DNA from: Planctomycetales bacterium
GTDB lineage: Bacteria; Planctomycetota; Planctomycetia; Isosphaerales; Isosphaeraceae
NCBI GenBank assembly: GCA_027449865.1
Contig: DAIDKV010000124.1
Coordinates: forward strand, 1 to 64,000
Direction: 5' to 3'
DNA: 64,000 bases
Part shown: positions 10,210 to 18,812 of the stretch, piece after piece
How the letters are laid out: every line of letters begins with the position of its first letter
How positions within the stretch are numbered: the stretch's first letter is position 1
The notes under the pieces: generated by a model
The model's input: the letters and a program-made list of their open reading frames with translations, nothing else
Database searches by the model: none
Told to the model about the DNA's origin: nothing
Translations under genes and position numbers: made by a program

Positions 10210-11286
10210 TTACTCGCTGTCCGTCTGGGGCTTGGGACGAATATTTCCGTAGAAGTCGGTGATGACCTGCGGGTTGGTCGATGTGGACCGGTTCAGGTCG
10301 AGCTTGGCCTCGGCCAGGATCTGGTCGCGCGTGGTGTCGAGGGTTTCCCAGAGTTGCTGGTAAGCCTGCCGCTCCTTGAGCGTCTTCGCCGGAGCGAAGC
10401 GCAGGTTATAGGCGTGCATGAAGCCCAGGAGATTACCGATGGTGGTGTTCTTCACCTTTCGCAGCTCTTCGAGAGCAGCGCGGGTGTCGGGCTTGTTCAG
10501 CAATCCCAGGAGCGCCTGGTAGGCGTTGAGGAATCTGGTGGCGGCCCGCTGATCGTTCTCATCCTTCAGGGGCTGCTGGTTGAGCTTGGCGCGGAGGTCA
10601 TTTGAAAGGGCCGTGGCCTCCTGGATCGTTTTCTGGGAGATTTCGCCGTCCTGATCCTCGCGTCGCATCCGGGCGACGACATCGTCGAAGGTCTTCTTGT
10701 CGCTGGCGAACCGCGGATCCTCGAAGACGGCTGGCCAGTCGAAGGCGCCCCGAAGCTGGTCGAGCATGATAGTGACGCGGTCGGTCGCACTCTCGAACGG
10801 GACCGCGGCGATGGTCTGGGCTTCGACAGGCGCCTTGGCGGCACGCAGGGCCGACGAGCTGCCGAGCCTGGGATCGCTCAGGTCGCGGACGGCCTGATTC
10901 AGGGCGTCGCCGTTCTGGATTTGCTGCGGGGTCGGGGTGTCGCGAAGAGACTGGATGTGCTGGTCGTAAAGGGTCTTATCCTTGAGGAACTCCTGGTGAA
11001 CCCGCGCGTGATGCACGAAGGCTTCGTGAGCCACCACGCTGGCCCAGTACTCGTTGAGCTGCATGTAGGTCTGGGCGTTCAGTTGATTGGCGAGCGCTGT
11101 ATCGTAGTTGTAGACACCGGCGCCCATCGCGTATCGGCCGAGGCCGGTGAGGTTGGCGCCGGCGGGGGTCTGTCCCCATCCTCCGCCCCATCCCCAGCCG
11201 CCATAACCCCACTGGGCCCTTGCAGGCTGACCGACAAGTGCCGCGGCCAGGACCAGGGCCGGGACCATTCTGCGAACCCGAATCAT
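10210..11286 (-). CDS. Exported protein of unknown function
   Basis: A 358-residue protein starting at an ATG preceded by GGAGG. Residues 1-24 are a standard signal peptide (basic start, VPALVLAAALVGQ, cut after ARA). The mature N-terminus is rich in Gly and Trp (GYGGWGWGGGWG), followed by a long, mostly helical and charged region with no cysteine or catalytic motif I recognise. It probably acts in the periplasm or on the envelope. I do not recognise a family. The FHA genes lie upstream on the same strand but about 280 bases away, so cotranscription is uncertain. Confidence 0.75.
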   Translation of the reverse strand: MIRVRRMVPALVLAAALVGQPARAQWGYGGWGWGGGWGQTPAGANLTGLGRYAMGAGVYNYDTALANQLNAQTYMQLNEYWASVVAHEAFVHHARVHQEFLKDKTLYDQHIQSLRDTPTPQQIQNGDALNQAVRDLSDPRLGSSSALRAAKAPVEAQTIAAVPFESATDRVTIMLDQLRGAFDWPAVFEDPRFASDKKTFDDVVARMRREDQDGEISQKTIQEATALSNDLRAKLNQQPLKDENDQRAATRFLNAYQALLGLLNKPDTRAALEELRKVKNTTIGNLLGFMHAYNLRFAPAKTLKERQAYQQLWETLDTTRDQILAEAKLDLNRSTSTNPQVITDFYGNIRPKPQTDSE

Positions 11287-11568
11287 GTGGACCTCCAGAT
11301 GCCGGCTCTTGCCATCCGGCCGACGAGAGTGAGGGCGGGACGGTCGGGCGATCGACCGGTCCGACCCGGAGATGGAGCGACGAGGGGCGATGCGATCGCA
11401 ATCGACCGAGGGGGCCCGACTCACGGCCGTCTCGCTCCCGAGGGATCGCCCTCGCCGTCATCGACCTTCGGATCGAGAGGCGACCTTCCCTAGAGATTTT
11501 AACACAGACGGATCGGAGAGGCATCGGGTCCCGCCATTCCGGGCGGCGGAACGCGCCGTTCGCAACGG

Positions 11569-11976
11569 TCAGAGGTCATCCAGCGGGATCAGATCGAGCC
11601 CCGAGTCGTCCGCATCCCAAAGATCGTGCGCGGCCGAGGCGGGAACCGGTCCGGGACGCGACGGGGCCGCCGGCGCCGGAGCCATCGCGGGCTGACCCTC
11701 GAAGCGAAAGAGAATCGGCCCGATCGCCACCTCGTCTCCAGGCTGAAGACGCACCTCTTCAACCATCCGACCATTCACGCGAATTCCGTGCCGGCTGCCC
11801 AGATCGCGAAGGATCACGCGGTCGTAGGCCATCGCGACGCAGCAATGACGCCGAGAGATCTTTCCGCTATCAATTCGGGCGTCGCACTCGGGATGACGGC
11901 CAATCAAAAGGACGGGCCGATGCAGGGCGATGGTCGGCGCCGATCCCCGCGTCAGAGGGACGAGTTGGAATGACAT
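11569..11976 (-). CDS. FHA-domain protein (second of pair)
   Basis: A 135-residue protein whose first 95 residues form a forkhead-associated domain that binds phosphothreonine peptides. Diagnostic residues are IGRHPECDARI (25-35), SRRHC (41-45) and LGSRHGIRVNG. The C-terminal 40 residues are Ala/Pro-rich and end in an acidic tail. The start overlaps the end of the upstream FHA gene by 25 bases, so translation is probably coupled. FHA proteins read the output of Ser/Thr kinases, which planctomycetes carry in number, but no kinase gene is present here. Confidence 0.85.
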   Translation of the reverse strand: MSFQLVPLTRGSAPTIALHRPVLLIGRHPECDARIDSGKISRRHCCVAMAYDRVILRDLGSRHGIRVNGRMVEEVRLQPGDEVAIGPILFRFEGQPAMAPAPAAPSRPGPVPASAAHDLWDADDSGLDLIPLDDL

Positions 11977-12575
11977 TCCTCAAGGGGCTCCGGGGCATGG
12001 GCCGAGGGACGATCGTCGGGATGGAGCGAGGCCAATGGCCCCTCCGCCTCCGGAACCTGCACAATCACCTGAATCCGACACTTATCGGCCAGACCCGCCG
12101 GGAGGCATCTCCGAACCGCGGCGGCCAGGGAATTTTCGTCCGGGCCGGATGGGGGAGTCGGAGCCAGCAGTGGAGAGGCCAGCATCGGCGAATCCGGAAC
12201 GGCCGGTGCCTCGAGCCCCGACGCCGGACGAGGATCGTTTCGACTCGAAAGGGAAGGGAGCCCACCCGGCTCGGCGATCGTGTGCTCGTGACCTTGCCCG
12301 TTCTCGACCCGGTATCGAATGTGCGCGATCGAGAGCTCATCGCCCGGATGAAGCCGGCCGTATTCCACGCGCTGGCCGTTGATCCGAATGCCGTTGGTGC
12401 TCCCCAGATCCCTCACGACGACGTCACCGCTCTCCTGCGTCATGCAGCAGTGATGTCGTGAGACACGAAGCGAATCTAGCCGCGTGTTGCAATTCGGATG
12501 GCGGCCAACGACGACTATGCCACGATCGAGCGTGATATCCGGCCCTTCGTCTAGCGCCACCAATCGTACAGGCAT
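11952..12575 (-). CDS. FHA-domain protein (first of pair)
   Basis: A 207-residue protein with an N-terminal FHA domain: VVGRHPNCNTRL, SRHHC and LGSTNGIRINGQ are the classic phosphopeptide-binding signatures. The second half is a Pro/Ser-rich linker followed by a short domain with SLAAAVRRCLPAGLADKCRIQVIVQVP in two parts, not recognised. The start at 12575 follows a GAGGA-type site; an upstream in-frame extension has no family similarity. It is a paralogue of the downstream FHA gene, with which it overlaps. Role: phosphothreonine-dependent scaffold, partner unknown. Confidence 0.85.
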   Translation of the reverse strand: MPVRLVALDEGPDITLDRGIVVVGRHPNCNTRLDSLRVSRHHCCMTQESGDVVVRDLGSTNGIRINGQRVEYGRLHPGDELSIAHIRYRVENGQGHEHTIAEPGGLPSLSSRNDPRPASGLEAPAVPDSPMLASPLLAPTPPSGPDENSLAAAVRRCLPAGLADKCRIQVIVQVPEAEGPLASLHPDDRPSAHAPEPLEECHSNSSL

Positions 12576-13022
12576 GGAGACACGTCCTCGAACGAAGCCA
12601 GCGCCGGGGCTGGGTGGTCCACAGCCGAGCCGATTCTGCGAATATAAATCAAATCGATGCCTGCTCGCCAGCACAAAGATCCGAAATTCCTACTACCATG
12701 CTGGGCCAACCGCGTCGAACTTCGAACAAGCGAGTTGCTTGACACACCGCTCCGCGGCTACTTACAGAATCGACCGATCCGAACCAACGGAGCAAGGACC
12801 TGGGAGAAGAGAGTCCTGCAAAGGTCTGCAAATTACGTGCCCGCCACAACCATGATATTCAATGGAAGCGAGAGGGAAGTTGGAATTAAGTATGCCCTCG
12901 GAAAGTACCGGCGACAAGCCAGAATTCTCGCCGTACTCCGCGCTTTCCGCCGAAGATGGCCAGAATCGGCTAGGCGAGGGATGGCCTCGACGAAAACCCT
13001 GTCTGTTGGGGGCTTCCGTGGC
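12576..13022. other. 447-bp intergenic stretch upstream of the FHA pair
   Basis: A 274-codon open frame crosses this stretch on the plus strand but runs antisense into the epimerase gene and shows no domain. An AT-rich patch around 12640-12656 (read on the minus strand as TTTATATT) may be the -10 region of the FHA operon. Nothing else is evident. Confidence 0.4.
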
Positions 13023-14018
13023 TCAAACGGGGATTCGTCCCACCTGACGAAGCCAGTCCACCGCGTCGCGGAGCGATTCCGAAATCGGGCGAGGCTCCAG
13101 CCCGAGTTCAAGTCGTGTCCGAGTCGTGTCGAAATGCATCAATCGCCGGGTCAATCGGAGGCCGGTCACCGTCGCCTTCGGCATCCGTCCGCTGATCCGG
13201 TCGGCCCAGAACTCGCTCGCCAGGGCGATCATGAGCCCCACCGAATAAGGGACTCGCCATCGAGGCGCGGGTCGTCCAACCACCCGGCCAATTTCCTCCA
13301 GCAGACTCATCAGCGTCAGGTTCGCATGACCGAGGACATACCTCCGGCCAGGCTCGCCTCGTTCCATCACGCGATGAAGCCCGGTGGCAACGTCGCGCAC
13401 GTCGATGAGATTGAGCGTGCAGTCGATCGAGGCCGGAATCTTCCCCAGGCAAAAATCGAGGAGAAGCCGGCTCGGCGGTGAAAGCCCGCGATCGCCCGGA
13501 CCAATCGGCATCGTCGGATTGGCGACCACAACCGGGTGGCCGGCGCCGGCCAGGTCGAAGGCGTACCGCTCGGCCATCAACTTTGAGCGGCAGTACGGCC
13601 CGACGGTGTCTTCCAGCTCGATCCGAATGTTCTCATCGATCGGACCCGCCATTCGCTTCCTGGTCAGGATGCTCTCGGTGCTCGTGTGCAGCACGCGCTC
13701 AACGCCTGCTGCGAGCGCGGCGTCGAGAACATGGATCGTCCCCAGACGGTTGACCCGGTCGAACTCCGACCGGTCGCGGGCCCAGAGATTCGGATTCGCG
13801 GCCAGGTGATACACCCACCGCGCCCCCCGCATCGGCCGATCGAGCCCCGCTCGCTCCCGAATGTCCGCGAAAACCACCTCCACCGAGTCCGGGAGGTGAT
13901 CGACGCCCGCTCCCGGCCGCTCGATCACACGGACCAACCGGCCCTCGGCCGTTAACTGCTCGACCAGATGGCTGCCGATGAATCCCGCACCGCCGGTCAC
14001 AATCGTCAGGTCGTCCAT
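13023..14018 (-). CDS. NAD-dependent sugar epimerase/dehydratase (extended SDR)
   Basis: A 331-residue extended short-chain dehydrogenase. The NAD motif TGGAGFIGSHL (8-18) and the catalytic YCRSK (Tyr and Lys) with an upstream STES serine site are intact. The size and the C-terminal region resemble the hopanoid-associated HpnA-like and dihydroflavonol-reductase-like group rather than a nucleotide-sugar epimerase. The ATG at 14018 is preceded by a G-rich site and starts 46 bases after the membrane glycosyltransferase gene, so the two are probably one transcript. Its substrate is not determined. Confidence 0.8.
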   Translation of the reverse strand: MDDLTIVTGGAGFIGSHLVEQLTAEGRLVRVIERPGAGVDHLPDSVEVVFADIRERAGLDRPMRGARWVYHLAANPNLWARDRSEFDRVNRLGTIHVLDAALAAGVERVLHTSTESILTRKRMAGPIDENIRIELEDTVGPYCRSKLMAERYAFDLAGAGHPVVVANPTMPIGPGDRGLSPPSRLLLDFCLGKIPASIDCTLNLIDVRDVATGLHRVMERGEPGRRYVLGHANLTLMSLLEEIGRVVGRPAPRWRVPYSVGLMIALASEFWADRISGRMPKATVTGLRLTRRLMHFDTTRTRLELGLEPRPISESLRDAVDWLRQVGRIPV

Positions 14019-14064
14019 GAGATCCCCCGGGCCTCGGCCCGATTCCTTTCCGTGGATGCCTTGC

Positions 14065-16236
14065 CTAACGAACCCGATAAAACTCCTGCTCGGCCCCAAA
14101 GGTGAGCGGTCGGTCGAGGAGTCCGGCGGCGACCCAATTGGCGAAGAGGTCTCGGGTGACGAAGTCGGTGAAGCCGTAATTGCCTGGCTGGCGGAATCGG
14201 ACCACCTCCTTCCAGTCGACATAGATGTGGGTTACGCCTCGATCGTGCAGGGCCTGGCGGATCTCGTCGAGGGATTTTCCCTTCGCGATCACCTCGATCG
14301 TCTCGCGGTTGAAAACGGTGTTGTAGACCACCGGGTGATTCAGGTGAAACACGGCTGCCTGGCCGACGAGCATCGGCCGGGCTCCGTCCGGAAGCTTCTC
14401 GTCCAGCAGGGCCAGGGGCGGGTTGAGTCGGCGAGGAAGGTCGGAGCGCAGTGCGGCCAGGTCGGCCGTCCATTCGTTGAAGCCGGTCATGATGCTGGAG
14501 TCGTACATCAGGTTTGTTAGCAAGGAGACGGCGAGGAGTGTGGCGAGGAGGGCCGACCATCCGAGGCGGCGAACCCAGTCGGCCCCGAGTCCCGCCAGGG
14601 CCGCGAGGATCGGGAGCAAGGGGAGCCAGAATCGATCGAGCCGGTGGGTGAAGACGAACCACGTCAGGAAGATCCAGGCCGCGAACGCCCAGAGGGCCAG
14701 GGCGAGCCTTCGCGAACCGGCGCGCAAGAGGGCCAGGGGAGCCAGGGCGGCGTAGAGGCCCGATTGCCAGTCGGAACGGCCGGCGATGTCGATGAGGGAG
14801 CCGCCGAGTTCGGTCCACGAGAATGGACGAGGTCCGTGGACGCGGTTCCACTTCGCCTCCATTGCGGCATCCCAGCCCCGGCCGTGGAAGACCCGGTATC
14901 CGAGCGGGTAAACAGGGTCTCCAGTATCCGCGACGTTCTTGATCAGCCAGGGCGACAGGATGATGGCCCAGCCCAGCCCGAAGGCGAGCAGCGGTCGGAG
15001 CCCTCGCGAACGCCCGGCCTCGGCGGTCGCGAGCAGCCCGAAGGGCAGGACGGCCGAGATCAGCCCGGTATACTTGCACCCCATCGCTCCGCCAGCGAGC
15101 AGTCCGAGCAGGTGCCAGCTCCGTCCGACCCGATCCTGGCCCCCGGGCCAACCTTGCAGCCATCCCCAGGCCAGCGCGACCTGATAAAAGCAGAGCGGCC
15201 CCTCGACGTAGGCGATGATCCCAAACCGGTGAACCCAGGGCGTTGAGAGATACACGAGCGCCGCGATCCATCCGGCCCTCGTCGAGACTCGCGAGGCGAT
15301 CGCGTAAACCATCACCGCCGCCGCTGGCCCGAACATCGCCACCAGAAGCTGACCCGCAAGTGCCCCCCACCACCAGTCACCCATCGCCGACATCCCGAGG
15401 ACGTGGAGCATCTCCACGTCAAACGGCATGTTGGTATAAACATTATGCGGCAGGAAGGTGATCTGTCCTGCCTGGAAATACTCCTTCGGCCCTTCGAGGT
15501 GGTATTCCAGGACGTCGAAGTCGTACGACGGCAACATCGAGCCGAGCATCGTGATCGTCACAAAAGGCGCGATCAGCAGGGCGAACAGCCAGGCCATCCG
15601 GTCGCGCGAGGTCGGCGTTGGACGATCCTCAGTCGGGGTCCTCGGGATGCCCCGAAATCGGGGCCAGGCGATCCTGGCGAGGGGGAGGATCGCCAGCCCG
15701 GCCAGCATCGATCGGATGAACCAGGGATGGAGCCACCCCATCCTTCCGACGATCAGTGTCAGGCCGCCCAGAGCCGCTGCGCCGGTTCCGTAGCCGAGTG
15801 CGACTCGGACCGGCCAGCGAATCCCGGCTCGGAGTCGGAGGAGTGTCAGGATGGCATCGCCGAGACCGATGGCGGCAGCCGCGATCAACCCCGCGACCAT
15901 CACGATCGGCACCCGTTGCGGAAGGTTCTCGACGTGGCTCAGTTGCTCGAGGAAGTGCCCGAGCATCGACCGGCGGAACGTCACCCCCTCGATCACCTGC
16001 GGGAAGGTTTGCAGCAGGATGAATCCACGGCGAAAGGTAATTCCTTCGAGCTTCGGGGCGTTTGCCAGCGGGAACGCCAGATAGACGATCATCCAGACCA
16101 GTTCGGCAACGGCAAGCCCGGCCAGGACAGGGCCCAGCCGGGAGCCGAAAGGGGGCGTGTCCGTGGGCGAGGGGGCCGTTGGCGATACCGGCCGCCTCGG
16201 GGCCGGGCGGCTCAGAGCGTCGGCCCGATCGACCAT
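14065..16236 (-). CDS. Integral-membrane glycosyltransferase (GT39/PMT-like)
   Basis: A 723-residue membrane protein with about a dozen hydrophobic segments. After a short cytoplasmic Pro-rich N-terminus the first segment begins near residue 37. The loop after it and YDFDVLEYHLEGPKEYFQ are of the acidic first-loop type found in dolichyl- or polyprenyl-phosphate sugar transferases. A soluble C-terminal domain of about 130 residues follows the last segment. It would transfer a sugar from a lipid carrier on the outer face of the membrane. An AGGAGGAATT site supports the start. The ATG overlaps the upstream dehydratase gene by 25 bases. Confidence 0.75.
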   Translation of the reverse strand: MVDRADALSRPAPRRPVSPTAPSPTDTPPFGSRLGPVLAGLAVAELVWMIVYLAFPLANAPKLEGITFRRGFILLQTFPQVIEGVTFRRSMLGHFLEQLSHVENLPQRVPIVMVAGLIAAAAIGLGDAILTLLRLRAGIRWPVRVALGYGTGAAALGGLTLIVGRMGWLHPWFIRSMLAGLAILPLARIAWPRFRGIPRTPTEDRPTPTSRDRMAWLFALLIAPFVTITMLGSMLPSYDFDVLEYHLEGPKEYFQAGQITFLPHNVYTNMPFDVEMLHVLGMSAMGDWWWGALAGQLLVAMFGPAAAVMVYAIASRVSTRAGWIAALVYLSTPWVHRFGIIAYVEGPLCFYQVALAWGWLQGWPGGQDRVGRSWHLLGLLAGGAMGCKYTGLISAVLPFGLLATAEAGRSRGLRPLLAFGLGWAIILSPWLIKNVADTGDPVYPLGYRVFHGRGWDAAMEAKWNRVHGPRPFSWTELGGSLIDIAGRSDWQSGLYAALAPLALLRAGSRRLALALWAFAAWIFLTWFVFTHRLDRFWLPLLPILAALAGLGADWVRRLGWSALLATLLAVSLLTNLMYDSSIMTGFNEWTADLAALRSDLPRRLNPPLALLDEKLPDGARPMLVGQAAVFHLNHPVVYNTVFNRETIEVIAKGKSLDEIRQALHDRGVTHIYVDWKEVVRFRQPGNYGFTDFVTRDLFANWVAAGLLDRPLTFGAEQEFYRVR

Positions 16237-17786
16237 GGCGCGAATTCCTCCTCGCCGACCCCTTGCCGCTCGCTCCGGGTCGGCCGGCCGTCGGCGACCT
16301 CCAGGATCAGATCAAAGAGCCGGCGACCCACGCTCTCAACCGGCTCTCCTTCGAGGATCGGCCCGGCGTCGAGGTCCATATCGTCGGTCATCCGCTCGAA
16401 CATCGGCGTGTTGGTCGCGACCTTGATGCAGGGCGTCGGCTTCAAGCCCAGCACGCTCCCGCGCCCGGTCGTGAAGACCAGCACATTCGCACCGCCAGCG
16501 ATCAGGCCCGTCGTGCAGGGCGGATCGTAGCCCGGCGTGTCCATGAAGGTCAGCCCGGGCTTATCGACCCGCGCGGCATACGGGACGACGTCCACCAGCG
16601 CCGTGGATCCGGCCTTGGCGAGCGCCCCGAGCGACTTCTCATAGATAGTCGTCAATCCGCCGGCCTTGTTGCCGGGCGACGGGTTGTTGTCGATCTTCGC
16701 GCCGAACATTCCGGTGTAGTTTTCCCACCACCGGATGCGATCGATGAGCTTCTCGCCAACTTCCCGGCTGACGGCGCGCCGGGTGAGCAAATGCTCGGCG
16801 CCGTAGATTTCGGTGGTTTCGCCCAGGAATGCCGAGCCGCCGTGGCCGACGAGCAGATCGGCCGCCACACCGAGCGCGGGATTGGCGGTGATTCCTGAGT
16901 TGCCGTCGGACCCGCCGCACTCCATCGCCAGGCTGATCTTCGAGGCGGGCTGTTCGGTCCGGGACCAGGCGTTGGCCTCGGGGAGCAGTTCGTAAACGGC
17001 CTTGACCGCGGCCTCGACCGTCGAGGTAATGCCTCCCAGTTCCTGGATGTTGAGCGTTCGGGGGCGACTCGGCGGCTGACCGGAAGCACCGTTGGTCCCG
17101 GGGACGACGAGGGTGACAAGGTCCTGTGCCTCGACGAGGTGCGAGGCGAAACCGACCTCGCAGCCGAGTCCGACGATGACATAGGCGGCCACGTTCGGGT
17201 GGTTGGCGAACCCGGCCAGCACGCGTTCGAGGATTTGATGATCGGGACCTTCGAAGGGGAGTCCGCAGCCGCCCTTGTGGGTGATCGCGAAAACGCCGTC
17301 GACGTTCGGGAACTCGGTCTTCCAGGCACCATCGCGGAAGCGATCCGAGACGTACCGCGAGGTGCTCGCCGAGCAATTCACGGTGCTGATCACGGCGATG
17401 TAGTTCCGCGTTCCGACCCGTCCGTCCGGCCGAAGGAAGCCGCGGAACGTCAGGGGTCGATCGGGCTTCGGCGGCTCGGGATGCTCGACCGAGAACGCAT
17501 AGTCGCGCTCAAAAAGGTCGGCGCGGAGGTTCTCGACGTGAACGCGCGATCCTGGCCGGATGGCCCGCGAGGCAAATCCGATGATCTGGCCGTATTTCCG
17601 GACCGACTCCCCCGGCTCGATGGCGTCGAGTGCGACCTTGTGTCCCAGCCCGATCGGCTCCAGGACCTCGATGGTCCGGTCGCCGAGCCGAAGGACCGCA
17701 CCCTTCGGAATCGGACGCGCCGCGACCGCCACGTTGTCGTCGTCCCGCAGGACGACTGCCTTCACTCCCTCGACCGCGACCGACAT
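16212..17786 (-). CDS. UxaA-family sugar-acid dehydratase (altronate/galactarate type)
   Basis: A 524-residue protein with both parts of the UxaA family: an N-terminal SAF-like domain (about 1-95) and a large C-terminal catalytic region (from about 115). Family blocks visible include GRVGTRNYIAV, THKGGCG, ECGGSDGNSG and ATNTPMFERM. These enzymes remove water from altronate or galactarate using iron. A well-placed GAGGAGG supports the start. It heads a run of overlapping genes (dehydratase, membrane glycosyltransferase, epimerase), an odd mix for a catabolic enzyme. Substrate choice within the family cannot be read from the sequence. Confidence 0.85.
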   Translation of the reverse strand: MSVAVEGVKAVVLRDDDNVAVAARPIPKGAVLRLGDRTIEVLEPIGLGHKVALDAIEPGESVRKYGQIIGFASRAIRPGSRVHVENLRADLFERDYAFSVEHPEPPKPDRPLTFRGFLRPDGRVGTRNYIAVISTVNCSASTSRYVSDRFRDGAWKTEFPNVDGVFAITHKGGCGLPFEGPDHQILERVLAGFANHPNVAAYVIVGLGCEVGFASHLVEAQDLVTLVVPGTNGASGQPPSRPRTLNIQELGGITSTVEAAVKAVYELLPEANAWSRTEQPASKISLAMECGGSDGNSGITANPALGVAADLLVGHGGSAFLGETTEIYGAEHLLTRRAVSREVGEKLIDRIRWWENYTGMFGAKIDNNPSPGNKAGGLTTIYEKSLGALAKAGSTALVDVVPYAARVDKPGLTFMDTPGYDPPCTTGLIAGGANVLVFTTGRGSVLGLKPTPCIKVATNTPMFERMTDDMDLDAGPILEGEPVESVGRRLFDLILEVADGRPTRSERQGVGEEEFAPWSIGPTL

Positions 17787-17839
17787 GGAACCTCCTCGCC
17801 GCATCCCCCGATCACCAGTAGACCCATTTCTCGTTCAGT

Positions 17840-18679
17840 TTAACGCCCATCTCCCCGGTCCGAAACCGCGAGGCCGCTCCATTCCCCGCGCAGGACAGTC
17901 ACGGCCCGGCCGATCAGGAAAACGCGATCCGAGGCCGTTCGGATCCGGACCACCCCTCCGCGACGCGATCGCTGGTGCCCGACCAGTTCGTTCCGGCCGA
18001 GCTTTTCGGCCCAGTAGGGTCCCAGGCAGCAATGCGCCGATCCACAGACTGGATCCTCGTCGACCGCGAGCCTGGGCGCGAAGAACCGGGAGGCGAAGTC
18101 GAACGCGGGGTCCGTCGACGGGCTCGTCACGATCACGCCCCGGCATTCCAGTTCGGCGACCTTCCGGAAGTCGGGCTGAAGCGAGACGAGCGTTTCCTCA
18201 TCCTCCAGCTCGACGAGCACGTCGAAGCGATTCCGGCCGGCGAACCGGATGGGTGCCGGAATCGCGGCCCGAAGGGTGGCCCACTCGGTGGCCGAGGTGA
18301 TTTCCGTCGCGATGGCCTCGCGAGGGAAGTCCAGCTCGATCCCATGAGTCCCGAGGCGCGCTGAGAGCCGGCCGCTCCGCGTTTCGAAGCAGGCCGGTTG
18401 ATCGGCCGCGAGATGTCCCTCTTCCCAGAGTACGTGCGCGGTGGCAAGCGTCGCGTGCCCGCAGAGGTCGACCTCGGTGTTCGGCGTGAACCATCGAAGC
18501 TGAAACCGCGAGCCTCCCTCGATCGGTACGACGAACGCCGTCTCGGAGAGATTCATCTCGGCCGCGATCTCCTGCATCCATCGCGGATCGGCCGGTCGGT
18601 CCAGAACGCAGACCCCAGCCGGATTGCCGGCAAACGGGCGATCGGTGAAGGCGTCGACCTGCGAGATCCGCTGCGACAT
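17840..18679 (-). CDS. PhzF-family isomerase
   Basis: A 279-residue protein of the PhzF/diaminopimelate-epimerase fold. VDAFTDRPFAGNPAGVCVL (8-26) is the family N-terminal signature. MNLSETAFV holds the catalytic glutamate, LCGHATLA is the first active-site loop and DEDPVCGSAHC the second. The start at 18679 is chosen because the signature should begin within about ten residues. The reaction is a proton shift on a small acid; the substrate is unknown for most family members. The dehydratase gene lies 54 bases downstream on the same strand, so they may be cotranscribed. Confidence 0.85.
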   Translation of the reverse strand: MSQRISQVDAFTDRPFAGNPAGVCVLDRPADPRWMQEIAAEMNLSETAFVVPIEGGSRFQLRWFTPNTEVDLCGHATLATAHVLWEEGHLAADQPACFETRSGRLSARLGTHGIELDFPREAIATEITSATEWATLRAAIPAPIRFAGRNRFDVLVELEDEETLVSLQPDFRKVAELECRGVIVTSPSTDPAFDFASRFFAPRLAVDEDPVCGSAHCCLGPYWAEKLGRNELVGHQRSRRGGVVRIRTASDRVFLIGRAVTVLRGEWSGLAVSDRGDGR

Positions 18680-18812
18680 GGGCTCGATCCTGTCTCCAAC
18701 CGGGTCGAAAAACGGCGGACGGTCGGCCCGCCCTGTCGAGACTTTATCCGATGATCGCCCCCGGCCGCTAGCTTCGGACCCTTGTCGAACGGACCAGAGC
18801 CTCCTACTCTGG

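Noticed and set aside
12657-13481. A 274-codon plus-strand frame crossing the FHA/epimerase intergenic region
   Set aside because: Half of it is antisense to the epimerase, composition is that of a shadow frame, and no start signal is present.
14006-15373. A 455-codon minus-strand frame inside the membrane glycosyltransferase gene
   Set aside because: It is a shifted shadow of the transferase, dominated by Arg and Pro, with no hydrophobic pattern.
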